A stretch of 64,000 nucleotides of DNA from Petrosia ficiformis (GCA_947044365.1 OX345637.1:7887701-7951700); one strand, 5' to 3'; positions 45,726 through 57,429 are shown, counted from the first letter of the stretch. A program made the numbers and translations. The notes: generated from the sequence alone by a model not told the origin.

Positions 45726-48484
45726 ATGGCACAGACTTCTATGCTGCAAATTAGTATCAAATTCCTCACAGGAAGTGTCAAGCAAGTGGAAGTTTCTCAA
45801 GTGAGCTTCAATTTATTTCTGAGTTATAGTACAATACTAGTGTACATACATATATAAATTTGTGTATGTATATAAGTGTGTGTATGTATATCTACATACA
45901 GACTGCAAAGGTATTGGAACTAAAGCAGATCATATCAAAAAGAATTCATAATACCCCTCCTCATCGTCAGAAACTTATAATTGATTATAGAGGACAGGGA
46001 ACAGGAACCATTTTAGATGATGACAAATCACTATCTCATTACTCCTCTGTTCAAAATGGCTCTGTACTATTTCTGGTTTTACAAATTCCTTTCAAAGTTT
46101 ATGTTCAAGACCCAAGAACTAAAATATATGACGTTGAAATTCCTTCCAGCAATCCAGAGGTTTGTATATTGAATTAGATGAATAAATTTATTATATATAG
46201 TAATAACGTCTTCCTTTAGACATATACTATCACAGAGTTAAGAGCTCTTGTTGAAAAACAAACTAGTCAAAGACTAGATGAATATCAGTTTCAGTTCAAG
46301 GGTGCTCCACTGGATGAGTGTCATCATGGAAAGAGATTTACTTTGGGGGATTATGGCATTGGTAAAGAGGATACAATTTTCATAATGAAACTGGGATTTG
46401 TACTGGACATAACAGAACCAATGGTACAACTATGTGCATTTAATTAATGTTACATGTATATGTACAAATATGTTAGTATTTTAAGGTCATTCAAGTTCAC
46501 TATGACCTCAGAAAAATGTTCATAACTTTAATTGCCAAATCAACGATCTTTACCAGCACCATTTTCATATTATTATTTATCCTTCCCAGTGTATGTCAAA
46601 TTTCAACCATTCTGAATTACAGTATGGTCATGTATTAACTCTATGACATTAAACAATGAACTATACTACATACAAAATCATTACATCTTAATTTTGAGGT
46701 CATTGTGAATGTGAACAGACTTCAGTTATATGTTCATTTATCAGTCAGTAATAATAATATATTATGCATGTATTATAATAATTATACAGGTGGATATATG
46801 CTTTATGGTGGATTGCACAGGATCAATGAGGTCATGGATTGAAAGTGTTAAAAATAACGTTAAACAGATACGTGATAAACTGGAGCACCAATATAAAGGG
46901 TGTGACCTACAATTCTCATTTGTTCGTTATACTGACTATGATCAGCCAGAAAGTACACGAACATCGTGGCTAAATTTTACTAAGTATGTAACATAAGCAC
47001 ATAATTATACACATACACATTCATATAGTATGTATGTATGTATGGTATGTATAGTGATTCTATGAGTGCATGTATATACATACATGACGTGACTTAGTGT
47101 TGTTTTAGTTTGACAATAATGACAACTACAAACTAAAAGTCACAATCAATGCCTTGCTAAAATTGATGCACGTATATGTGTTTGCGGCATTCACACATAT
47201 GTACAATACATAATAGTTAATTATGAATTTGTTAAGGTCACTGTCCCAGTTTCATAATTTTGTGGATCCTATACGTGCAAAAGGAGGAGGAGATGGGCCA
47301 GAAGACATAATGGGAGGATTGAAAGTAACATTTTCAAAGTTAAATTGGAGATCTTCTTCAGCAAAAGTACATACAATGTCATATTCAAAATCTTTCATTT
47401 CTTTCATCTTTGGCAGGTACTGATACACATTGCAGATGCTCCTTGTCATGGAACTCAGTATCATGAGGGTGGAGACAGCTATCAAAATGGTGATCCAGCA
47501 GGTATCACACATGATGAGATGATGAGAGAAGTTGTACGTCTTGATATTCAGTACTGGTTTGGGTACATAAAACGTGACTACACAGATAAGATGATTCAAG
47601 TCTTTAATGACAGTCTCAAGGAGTTAAGCAAGCACTCTCTTCTGATTCGTCAGTTTGAAGCAGTACAGCCTGACCAGATAGGTGAAGCAGTCCATAAATC
47701 TGTTACTGCAAGTGTTATGGCAGTAGAAGCAAAGAAAGCATCAAGCATGGCTATCTGCACTCTGGACTCTTCTGTAACAAATTGGTCAGTTTTAGCTGAG
47801 AAAAGTGGAATAAAAACGCCACCACCAGGACCAAAATCTTTAAATGCATTACAGGAGGGTCTCAAACTTGAGAGACCTTCTATTCCGCTTCGTATTAAGA
47901 TTGCTCAAAATCCTTTTAATGATGGCAAAGAATCTGTTGTGTATAAAGGTTATGATGTTCGAAATAACCGTCATCTTGTCCTCAAACAGTTTAAAGCTCG
48001 TGGTAACACACTTGACAGTTATATGAAGGTACTTGAAATACGAACAATTGCATCTACCTATGCCACCGAATTTAATCAGGATAAAAGAAAGCCCTCACAT
48101 CTTGATGCAGTTGAACTAATTAGTGTAGATATAGCGGACATTAGTGGTGATCTATATGTTCTTCAACCATTCACTGATGGCAAATTTGAGAAGTATAATA
48201 CCAATCATGGTATTGTATGTATGACTTCTCCTCAGTCTGACATGATGCAAGCATTTAGCCATTTTACATATGTACGCTCAGGTGAGAGCTTGCTGATTTG
48301 TGATCTTGAAGGAGTACGAAATTATAAAGGAATCCAGTTGATTGATCCAGCAATTCATTATCGATTTCAGCCAATGAAGTTTGGTGACACTGACTCAGGA
48401 TTTGTGGGAATCAAAAGATTTTTCAAAAGTCATTCCTGTAATGATATTTGCAGGAGTATGGGTCTGGAGACCATTCGTGCATAA
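45726..48484 (+). CDS. Ubl-Ubl-VWA-alpha-kinase protein 1, 6 exons
   Basis: Exons: 45726-45800, 45902-46159, 46220-46423, 46790-46983, 47237-47366, 47417-48484; 642 aa. Residues about 7-90 match ubiquitin's plan (ISIKFLTGSVKQVEV...TPPHRQKLIIDYRG...SLSHY...VLFLVL). A second Ubl-like unit spans about 93-170 (KVYVQDPRTK...YQFQFKGAPLDE...DTIFIMKL). Residues about 180-370 form a VWA domain with a DxTxS MIDAS motif (CFMVDCTGSM) and HIADAPCHG. From about 445 comes an atypical alpha-kinase: VLKQFK (Lys about 477), then DIADISGDLYVLQPF, AFSHFTYVRSGESLLICDLE, LIDPAIH and GIKRFFKSHSCNDICRSMGL, including the zinc-binding His and Cys residues. VWA-alpha-kinases are known from Dictyostelium (VwkA) and elsewhere; eEF2K shares the kinase fold. 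Substrate unknown. No signal peptide or membrane segment, so probably cytosolic. Confidence 0.9.
46478..46727 (-). repeat. MITE family A copy in alpha-kinase 1 intron 3
   Basis: GGTCATTCAAGTTCACTATG at the left, TGTGAATGTGAACAGACTTC at the right, with the family core between; reverse orientation. Ends about 60 bp before exon 4. Confidence 0.8.
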
Positions 48485-48881
48485 TAGACAGTTAGATAAC
48501 CATTTAAGAATAAGACACAATGTATATGTGCATACTCAAATTTAGATATACAATATTATGTTATATTATGATACTTCACTCAATTGATGACATGAATAAG
48601 TACAAAGTTTGTGGGCATTGTACATGAGTAGTTATGTTATTTGTAGGAGTATGTAGTTACATAAACATATAATATAATGTGGTTGTTATGTATACAAATC
48701 ATGCACACTGATTCAAAAATGTGATGAGTGCTATGAAGTGGTACAACTTGGGACAATCCAGGGGAATTTCCCTAACATTCATTTTTGCTTACTCACTGTA
48801 ATAAAACTATAATAAAAGGTTCTATTGTACTACTGACTATACACTTCATTACATTGCCAATGAGATTGTTGCATGTGAAAT
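48485..48881. other. 397 bp spacer between the two alpha-kinase genes
   Basis: Contains AATAAAA signals near 48800-48815, which may end transcript 1, and presumably the promoter of gene 2. No ORF or repeat of note. Confidence 0.5.
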
Positions 48882-51800
48882 ATGGGAGAGAAGTTACAAT
48901 TGGATATAAAAATTATCACTGGTAAAACAGCAAGAGTAGAAATACTCAAGGTTAGTTTTTACAATAAATTTTAATAATTTACATAATATTTCATGTTTAG
49001 AGTGCTTCTGTTTTGGAACTTAAGAAACTTGTAGAGCAAACATTCCAGAATGCTCCTCCTCATCGCCAGAAGCTAATAGTTGACTACAATAGACAAGGAA
49101 CTGGGACAATATTAGATGATAAGAGATCACTCTCTAGCTATTCTACCATAAGAAATTATACAAATATTTTTTTGGTATTAAAAACAGCATACATTGTTTA
49201 TGTTCAAGATCCAGATGGTAGAATGCATGAGATTGATGTACCTGCAATAGAGCCAAAGGTTACAATATTCAAATGATTAACCATATCCAGTTTTATTGAG
49301 GTATCTTTGTTTAGGCATTTACAATATCTGAATTGAAGGCAACTGTTGAAAATATAACTCACAAAAGCCTTCATGAATTTCAGTTTCAGTTCCAAGGTGC
49401 TCCAGTAGAGGAGAGTAATCATGGAAAGAAGTTGACGTTGAGTGATTGCAATATTAAGGAGAGAGATACGGTTGTCTTAATGAAAACTGGTACTCTGTTA
49501 GACATTACAAAACCTAAGGTATGAAATTAAACAAATGCATTAATTATTTAAGTGTTTCAGTAGTGGTAGATATCCAATTCGAAGTAAACTGTCCATCCTT
49601 TTCTGTTTGCATGTTAAAAGCATTGAATTATTCATTAAAAGTCCAGCACAGATATTTCATAGTTGATATATTGTGATTGGGTAGGTGGCTATTATGGCAG
49701 TGGCAAACATTGTCATTTACTGTCTAAAATAACATTAAATTTCTATGGCCCATAGGGCCATCCCTATGATTGCTTTCCCACATGTCCGAACTATAATATA
49801 TATAATATATATAATGTATATTTGTGTCACTTACGTGACTATGCGTTGTATACATAGTTAATGAAGTTACGTCATTCTCGTGGGCTCAAGCACTTGGTCA
49901 ATTAATGGCGTGGCAAGTAAAAGAATGCGCGGTCAAGCTCTACAGACCAGCAGAAAGAAAGCTGTGTGGCTTACGTAGAAACTGGAACTAATAGCTAGCT
50001 ATTCTACCTGAAATATATTCCTAAAGTTCTACAAGGTTTTTTAAAAGGTAAACAGAGTAGATAATCAAAAATAATAACTATAGTAGGCTGATCTGTTTCA
50101 GTCATGATAAAGTTAGCTATAATTACTGAATGCTGGACATCATAAAGCAGTCATAGGGATACTTTTTTCTTTATATATCTTGTTACTATGACCATGTATA
50201 ATGTAATGCCCCAATTGTAACGTATGGTGTTCTATTGTGAAAGATATGTATATATAATGAGAAAGTTAATAAATTACCCCATGCATTGATCATTATTTCT
50301 ACTTCACGTTTTATCGACTTACTATACACTCATTTAAAAAAAAATTGAATCAAGAATAATAGAAAAATATTTTTAAAAATAGAAGAGTATGTAGGGATAT
50401 CAAAACCTAAAAAGTACAGAAAATAAGATTGGAATGGCAACAAAATATTTATGACTCAAACTAGTACAGCATTACATTGTATGTGTTTGACCTTAAGACT
50501 GTTGACCTTGGGCTTTGAGTATTTAAATATCTATCATATTGAGCAGTACTGTTCAATGGCAATCATCTATTTTGTCTATGCATAAGTTATATATTCCCAC
50601 CAAAAAGTCCCAGATTGGCTGTGTGGCGTAGCGGTTAGACCCTCTTGATCAAAAGGTCAGTAGTTCTGGTTCTGGTCTCAGCATGCTGTTTCCTGGAAAG
50701 AGAGTGTTTGTTTTTCTGTGGACTTCATTAGTTCATAAAAATTACACATAATGTTATTACATTCTCCAATTTTTAAATGGACAAATAGAAACTAAATTTA
50801 ATGATAATAACATTATTCACACAATCACATTTTCAGGTTGATTTGTGTTTTCTGGTGGACTGCACTGGCTCCATGGGAGCATGGATTGAAGCAGTAAAGA
50901 GTAATCTCAAAGCTATACGTAGTCAACTTGATGCTCAGTATAAAGGTTGTGATTTAAAAGTTTCATTTGTTCGCTACACTGATTATGATCAACCAGAAAC
51001 AACAAGGACAACCAGGCTGGACTTTACATAGTGAGTGTATTGTGAATTGTACTTTAATAGTTAGCATTTCACTTATTGCTGTGTAGTTCACATGAAAGCT
51101 TTCAAACATTTGTGACTGCCATTGGGACACCAGCTGGTGTAGGAGGTGATACCGCTGAGGATATTATGGGTGGACTGAAATGTGCACTTACACAACTTTC
51201 CTGGAGACATTCAACAATAAAGGTGAATTCATTAATTTGCTGTAAACATCGAGCATTTGTTTTTGATATTTCTAGGTTCTGATCCACATTGCAGATGCTC
51301 CATGCCATGGGTCTGTGTATCACAATGATGTCAATGATAACAATCCTGATGGTGATAAATATGGAATAACTCATCAGCAGATGATGACAAAATTGGCTGA
51401 TCTTGACATCCAGTACTGGTTTGGATACATCAAACGAGAAGAAACGGATAAAATGATCGATATTTTTAGTGAAAGTTTGCAAAGTCTTAGTAAACACAGG
51501 CTTATCATTCGGCAATTTGCAGCTACTGACCTCTCTCAGTTACGTGATGCTATTCACAAGTCAATCACAGCAAGTATCTTTGGAGCTGAAGCTCAAAGAA
51601 TAGCATTAGGTAATGTTTCTACAGCACCAATAAACTGGGCAATAATTTCCGAAAAACGTGGTATCAAAACTGCACCCCCAGGACCTAAGACACTAGAACA
51701 TTTACAAGCCGGACTTCATCTTGATAATCCATCTGTTCCTTTTCACATCAAAATAGCTCCTACTCCATTCTGTGAGGGTGAAGAGTCCTTAATCTATCGT

Positions 51801-52340
51801 GGGTATGATTCTCGATCTAATCGTCATTATGTTTTGAAACAATTTAAAGCTGATGACCGCAAGAAACTTGAGTGTTACATGAAGATATTAGAAATACAGA
51901 CAATCGCATCTACCTATGCTTGTGACTTTTCTAATAACAAGAAAAGACCATCACATCTTGAACCTGTTGAACTAATTAGTGTAGATATAGCAGACATTAG
52001 TGGTGATCTATATGTTCTTCAACCATTCACTGATGGCAAATTTGAGAAGTATAATACCAATCATGGTATTGTATGTATGACTTCCCCTCAGTCTGACATG
52101 ATGCAGGCATTTAGCCATTTTACATATGTACATTCAGGTGAGAGCTTGCTGATATGTGATCTTGAAGGAGCACGGAATGGAAGAGGAATCCAGTTGACTG
52201 ACCCTGCAATCCACTGTCGTCTTCGACCCAACAAATTCGGTTACCCAGATTTAGGATTTGTCGGCATCAAGCGATTTTTCAGAAGTCATGAATGCAATAG
52301 TGTTTGCAGGAGTATGGGTCTGGAGACTGTACGTATATAA
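48882..52340 (+). CDS. Ubl-Ubl-VWA-alpha-kinase protein 2, 6 exons
   Basis: Exons: 48882-48950, 49001-49258, 49315-49518, 50837-51030, 51087-51222, 51276-52340; 641 aa. All five introns are at the same positions and phases as in the upstream paralogue. First Ubl: LDIKIITGKTARVEI, then APPHRQKLIVDY and IFLVL. Second Ubl: IVYVQDPDGRMHEIDVP, then FQFQFQGAPVEES. VWA: CFLVDCTGSMGAW (MIDAS) and HIADAPCHG. Alpha-kinase: VLKQFK, DIADISGDLYVLQPF, LLICDLEGAR, LTDPAIH, GIKRFFRSHECNSVCRSMGL. Most of the coding sequence is clearly diverged from gene 1, but about 205 bp of the kinase core is nearly identical (51966-52170). Intron 3 (1.3 kb) has taken in repeats F and G and a tRNA-like sequence. Gene and TRIM-NHL neighbour converge with 266 bp between stop codons. 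Confidence 0.9.
49740..50175 (+). repeat. Repeat family F, longest copy, in alpha-kinase 2 intron 3
   Basis: Left end GGCCATCCCTATGATTGCTT and right end AAAGCAGTCATAGGGATAC are inverted, so the family appears to be a DNA element with CATAGGGAT-type ends. The interior matches 40545-40830 (CAGCAGAAAGAAAGCTGTGT, CTTACGTAGAAACTGGAACT). Confidence 0.75.
50385..50460 (+). repeat. Family G (CTACA) fragment
   Basis: GTATGTAGGGATATCAAAAC followed by AAGTACAGAAAATAAGATTG and GGCAACAAAAT; right terminus lost. Confidence 0.6.
50620..50695 (+). repeat. tRNA-like sequence, probable SINE head
   Basis: GTGTGGCGTAGCGGTTAGAC resembles a polymerase III A box and GGTTCTGGTCTC a weak B box. Not convincing as a working tRNA. 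Confidence 0.35.
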
Positions 52341-52606
52341 CAGTATCTGTCCAGACAGATTTAAAATTAACAAGTACTTATTATGTGCAAGTGTGTACTT
52401 CTGTGTTCTGTTAATGTTGACGTATAGCTAAATTACACAACTCTTTTACAGTTATATAATTATAGTTATATAATTATTCAAAAAAAGAAACAATATTCAA
52501 CACTCTATCAAGGTTATTTTATAAAAATCAGAAAAAGTATCTATTCTACATGTATAAAAGCACATTTAATAACATTGTTAGTGTTTTGTTTAATATAATA
52601 ATATGC

Positions 52607-54856
52607 TCATTGGGGTACTTGATCATACAAATTTGGTGTTGATCGTAGGTCAAGATAGGGACTTTCAGCATCTATAAGGTTGAATACTTGAATCCTCTGG
52701 TTTCCTTCATCAGCAATGATTACTTCACCTTGTCTATTGATGCCAATATGTCGAGGAAGGATAAACATTCCTTTATCACCTCCTGCTTCCCCAAATGAAC
52801 ATAGAAATGCTCCTGTTACACAGCTGAAGACAGATATACGGTTGTTCTCTGTCTCAGAGACAACTAGCTTATTGTCGGAAGTAATGGCAACACCATTTGG
52901 AAAGAGCATCTGTCCAGGGCCATTTCCTTTCCATCCAATCTTATTAACCAGCTCACCATCTGAATTGAACACAAGAACATGATGATTGCATCGATCAGCC
53001 ACGTATAATTTTTCAAACCGTGGATCAACTGCTATGCCTGCAGGTTGAAATTGATTTTCTCCAACAGGACCAATTGGAGCAATGGCCATTTGGAAGAATC
53101 CTTCTCGATCATACAGAAAAACCTTACCAGCGACACGATCCGAAACATATACTCGATTCTGAAACACTGCTAATCCATTTGGCTGCTTGAGTTCATTCTC
53201 TCCATCACTGGAACGAAAGCGAAGCTTGAAACGACCCTTGTAGCTGAACTTTTGTACTGTTCCATTAACTCGGTCTGCAACATATATATTGCAGCTGTCA
53301 TCAAGCGCTATATCCACAGGCATGATAAACTGTCCTTTACCATTACCCTTTCCCCCAAATACCCTATTAAGGCAACCATCGGGAGCTGTAATGCGTACGC
53401 AATGATTTTCAACATCAGTGAGGTAGATGCAATTATCAGGACCACACGTTAATCCCCATGGTTTTACTTTGTCACAAGCTGTACCACTAGCCATTTTCCA
53501 ATTAGTTATTACTCGGACTGGATTAATAATACTTGCTGGGGGTACCGTGTTAATGTATATTGGTTTGTCTGGATGAATAACATCGCCATATTGTGAAGTT
53601 GGCCTTGGAATATCCTTTTTCCTATTGCAGTCACTATGACTTATAGACAATCTTGCTGGTGGTAAAGGAGGGGGATTCGTACATATGGGATCTTCATATA
53701 AATCTTCAGACGTAGGGTTAGGCGTAGTGCTTCGTTCATCTACAGTTTTGACGTATAAGCTCTTTACTCTCTCTCCTTCCTCTCCATCGACTTCCTGCAC
53801 ATCATCGTAGATTTCTTGATCTTCATCACTCGAATTGGAGGCTGATTCGAATTGTAAATTCAATTCTCCCTTTATAACCAACCTTTTTCGTACTTTGAAA
53901 GAAGCAGTATAACTATCATCTGCTTCTTCAATAGGAACACACTCATTCAAAGTGCCAGCTTCTGTTAAACGAGTATGCAACATAGGGTCATCGTAAAAGG
54001 TTAAGAAAGATGAGGATACTTTAAGTTTAAGTGCACTATCTACATATTGTTTAGTTATATCTTGATGTCTGTCAAGCTCATCAACAATTCTTCTTCCACC
54101 AAGTAATGAACATATCGATCTTTTCTCTAACATAGACATAATGAAGGCTACACGCTGAGAAATAGCTTCGGTCTCTATTTGCAATTTATTGCAAGTATCT
54201 TCCAATCTTGTCATTTTCATCATGTAGTAAGTCTCCACAGCTGTAGAAATTAGGTTTTCTCGATGTGATATTGCCTCCTTTAACTGACCAAAGAAAGCAT
54301 GGATTTCTTTTAAAATTTTCTCCTTGTTTTGAGTGATTATTGCTTGATCGTTTTTCAACTTCTCTTCTGCATTGGCAGCATTTTCCAAAGCAACATTCGA
54401 AGGTGGAAGGGTTGCTCGAAGATTGTTAAGCCATCCTCCTATCTTCCCATCTAGAGGAGAATACTGATGATTTTTATGCTTCCCTAGCAAACAGCCAGCA
54501 CACATGCCTTCATCGCACTCCTCACAAAAGAACTCAAGATCTCTGCTATGTGAATCACAAAGAAGTCGATTGGTATGTTCCATGTACTTAGGTGTCACAT
54601 TTATTTGTCTAAATTTATCAACTAAAGCAAGAAGATGAAAACTTGTTGGGAGACTATTTACTCCATTCAGTGGTATTGGAGTCGATTCTCGGCACGTGGG
54701 ACAAATCAAATCGTTAGTGATGGACATTTTTGCAAGTCCTTGAACGCAGTCACAACAAAAGATATGAGCACATTGTAGAGTTTTCGGATTATTGAACACT
54801 TCTTTACATATTGGACATTCCAGCTCCTCTTTAACATTAACATATACAGAATCCAT
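52607..54856 (-). CDS. TRIM-NHL protein (RING, B-box, coiled coil, NHL repeats), single exon
   Basis: 749 aa in one exon. RING at about 14-57 (CPICKEVF, CAHIFCCDC, CPTC); B-box at about 98-137 (LLCDSHSRDLEFFCEECDEG, CAGC, H-x2-H); coiled coil at about 150-280; a middle acidic, Ser- and Pro-rich linker with several Tyr-rich motifs (DEDQEIYDDVQE, SEDLYEDP); and at about 465-735 five or six NHL repeats (GPDNCIYLTDVENHCVRI; CNIYVADRVNGTVQKF; EKLYVADRCNHHVLVF; EVIIADEGNQRIQVF). TRIM proteins are E3 ubiquitin ligases through the RING; the NHL propeller binds protein or RNA partners. No filamin domain, so it differs from TRIM2/3/71. The missing introns contrast with its neighbours and suggest a retrocopy origin, or the single-exon habit common in expanded TRIM families. 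Confidence 0.92.
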   Translation of the reverse strand: MDSVYVNVKEELECPICKEVFNNPKTLQCAHIFCCDCVQGLAKMSITNDLICPTCRESTPIPLNGVNSLPTSFHLLALVDKFRQINVTPKYMEHTNRLLCDSHSRDLEFFCEECDEGMCAGCLLGKHKNHQYSPLDGKIGGWLNNLRATLPPSNVALENAANAEEKLKNDQAIITQNKEKILKEIHAFFGQLKEAISHRENLISTAVETYYMMKMTRLEDTCNKLQIETEAISQRVAFIMSMLEKRSICSLLGGRRIVDELDRHQDITKQYVDSALKLKVSSSFLTFYDDPMLHTRLTEAGTLNECVPIEEADDSYTASFKVRKRLVIKGELNLQFESASNSSDEDQEIYDDVQEVDGEEGERVKSLYVKTVDERSTTPNPTSEDLYEDPICTNPPPLPPARLSISHSDCNRKKDIPRPTSQYGDVIHPDKPIYINTVPPASIINPVRVITNWKMASGTACDKVKPWGLTCGPDNCIYLTDVENHCVRITAPDGCLNRVFGGKGNGKGQFIMPVDIALDDSCNIYVADRVNGTVQKFSYKGRFKLRFRSSDGENELKQPNGLAVFQNRVYVSDRVAGKVFLYDREGFFQMAIAPIGPVGENQFQPAGIAVDPRFEKLYVADRCNHHVLVFNSDGELVNKIGWKGNGPGQMLFPNGVAITSDNKLVVSETENNRISVFSCVTGAFLCSFGEAGGDKGMFILPRHIGINRQGEVIIADEGNQRIQVFNLIDAESPYLDLRSTPNLYDQVPQ

Positions 54857-55591
54857 TTTTATATTTGTATTACAATTGTTGCTTTCAACTGAATTTTTGT
54901 GATGTTATCAAGCTTTTATAAAAGGAGGAAGAGGAAATAGTCCAAAAAAGCAAAGGTGTACTGTACATGTTTCCCCTAGTTTGTTTATGTCAGCTCTAAT
55001 GTAGCTTTGATTATTATATCAGTTTCCTTTGTTTGGTGTATCCTACTATTTAGATGATTATCAATTACTGTTGTATCTACAAAAATTAAGTTAATGTGTA
55101 GTTTTAGATTCCAAATACAACAAACAAGGGAACTATGCAAGCATAGCAAGTACCATTGGCACATTTTAGTGCTACTGCATTGTATATAATTATATACATA
55201 CATAGCTAGTTATATACATTAGCAGCCATGGAGTTAATGAATAGATTCATGATTTTTAAACATCAAAAGATAGATGAACAGATTAATGGAAGGGCTGGAA
55301 AAATGATCACTAAATGTCCAATCTGATAAAGGGTATATAAACAATTAAATCACGCCCTACAATTTTGTGGTTTGCAAATACATCAAATTAAAATCCAATC
55401 AAAAAACATTAATAACCTACTTCACTATCAATTCAGTCTGCAAAAATATACTATCAATCATTACCTGATGCATGTATAAACAAAAAAAAAACCATAACTA
55501 TACAAGATTATAACCAAAATAATTATAATTTCAATAATACATCTATTTAAATTGCTATGTAAATTGGTAAATAAAATTGTCTTGATTATCA
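54857..55591. other. Intergenic region between TRIM-NHL and TLCD5
   Basis: Probably the TRIM-NHL promoter (5' side at 54857) and the TLCD5 3' region. A/T-rich, no repeat or ORF recognised. Confidence 0.4.
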
Positions 55592-56281
55592 TTATTGCTT
55601 TGGCTTCTTAGACTTCTTTAAAATATACTTTTGAGTAAAGAATTTCACTATTTGAACACCAAATATAACACTAATGATATAGAATGCCTGTCCTCCAATT
55701 TTAGGTATCCAATCAACAGCAGGGTCAATCTGCACTCTAATATGTAAAGCAGTTCCAATTCCTAACCGAACACCGAGGAAGACTGCTACAAATGCATAAT
55801 CGATCAGCTTTTCTGCAAATCCATGATAAAGGTTAGATTCCTTCATAAACCATCTCGTTTGGAGGAAAGGATTAGATGCTTCACTTCCTCCTAACACAGC
55901 ACTCAACTCTGACCCATACATCCCACTGTGTAAAACGTATGTGAAACCAAAAAGAGATACTAAATGGTGTGCCAACAGTACCGGACCCTCTGTCATATAC
56001 CATATACACCACATAAAGTCAAAAATGAAATATCCTTCACTGATAATAATTATAGTAATATGTAACTGATTACTAGGCTGGGCAATATATGAAAATGGCC
56101 AAGGACCGATAAGAAAAGCTGACACGAATGATAAGAATGTAGCAACTGTTCCATGTACACCAGTAACTATGCGACAGTTCCATTCTGGAGTGTGATGCCG
56201 ATTAAAGATACAGAGAAAGAAATAAAAGTTGGTCCAAAAGAGAAAGCTACTAAAGAGAGCTATCAGAGGGAGCTGTCCCAT
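55592..56281 (-). CDS. TLCD5: TLC-domain membrane protein, TLCD5 (TMEM136)-like
   Basis: 229 aa from the chosen start (MGQLPLIALFSS, codon 56279-56281). Motifs follow human TMEM136 closely: EWNCRIVTGVHG, GPWPF, GYFIFDFMWCIWYMTEGPVL, LAHHLVSLFG, SNPFLQTRWFMKE, FVAVFLGVRLG. It has about six hydrophobic segments and ends in a basic tail (KKSKKPKQ), a possible ER-retention-type signal. TLC-domain proteins act in lipid synthesis, transport or sensing in membranes; the exact role of TLCD5 is not established. An AG acceptor at 56324 opens the exon slightly upstream (up to 56323, adding YAKNEDIVLADTSI), so a short 5' exon may exist. Human TMEM136 also starts near this point. Confidence 0.88.
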   Translation of the reverse strand: MGQLPLIALFSSFLFWTNFYFFLCIFNRHHTPEWNCRIVTGVHGTVATFLSFVSAFLIGPWPFSYIAQPSNQLHITIIIISEGYFIFDFMWCIWYMTEGPVLLAHHLVSLFGFTYVLHSGMYGSELSAVLGGSEASNPFLQTRWFMKESNLYHGFAEKLIDYAFVAVFLGVRLGIGTALHIRVQIDPAVDWIPKIGGQAFYIISVIFGVQIVKFFTQKYILKKSKKPKQ

Positions 56282-57429
56282 AATGGATGTGTCTGCAAGG
56301 ACAATGTCTTCATTTTTAGCATACTGGGAAAGAAAAGTAAAGAAACATGAGTATGTCATCACAAGGTAAATTTAAAATTGAATGCACATGAATAACGGTA
56401 GAGTATGTTAACATAGAAATGACTGTGTAAGTTAGTAAGTATCAGAGAATCAACAAAGTTCAACATACAGTTTATCTGATATATGTAACAATAGGATGTA
56501 GGATGTAAAGTCATAGAGTTGGTTTTATGCTTGATGGCAAATTGATGCCTCATTGCTTAGAATCCCAAATTTCAATTCAAAACTAACTCACTTATAAAAT
56601 AAGGTCTGTACTGCATCATTAAGTTGGTCAGGGGGTGGTGGTTTAATCAAAACCCAATAGTTTGACGTGTTTTAGAGTTGTGATCACATTTAATCTTTGG
56701 TTCAATAACAAGGTGATACAAACATCTAATAGACCACTGAGTATGTCAAACCAAACTTTCATTTAGCTGGACACATTGGCCAATCAATAGGGAACTGTTA
56801 TTTTGTACTCTGAATTGTTTGAGAGGTCATTGCATTAACTATGAGACCTTATATAATCAATCACACATGTATATTCATGAACAAAAGACAAGAATGGTAC
56901 TTAATTATCATATAAACTGAGAAACTCTTGAAATTCGTTTGCATTTAATCTCCAACATAAGTTGTCGTCACTTATTATACACATAACACACATGTATGCA
57001 TGCCAAACAGATTAAAATATATGGCACTCAATTGCACAATATAAAGAGTTTTAGAAGTGGTAGCATGTTATGACCACATTCTAATCACTACCATGACAAT
57101 ATTAAAGTGGATTACTTTGTGCTTCTTTGGGAACTTTAATACATTACTGTTACATACTATTATTACAGTGTACAACAACAAACGAAACAAGTAAACTTAT
57201 TCAAATGTGACACACTATCCTGCAAAACAAATAATTTTGATTATTTTTGAAGTGCGAAAAAACAATTTTGAGGAAGTAAGAGGTAAACTGTTATGGGAAA
57301 GCATACTAAATAAACTCACTACCTTGTAGTTTAGAGGTGTTAGTATATATTCAGACAGTGAGGAGTGTATCTACAGTGAACATGCAATTCTCATTGAAAG
57401 TATATGATCTTATATATAATATTATATAT

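Noticed and set aside
51102..51515. Minus-strand frame of 137 codons over alpha-kinase 2
   Set aside because: Antisense to VWA/kinase exons with full domain matches on the plus strand.
52716..53452. Plus-strand open frames opposite the TRIM-NHL gene
   Set aside because: Antisense shadows of a clearly coding NHL region.
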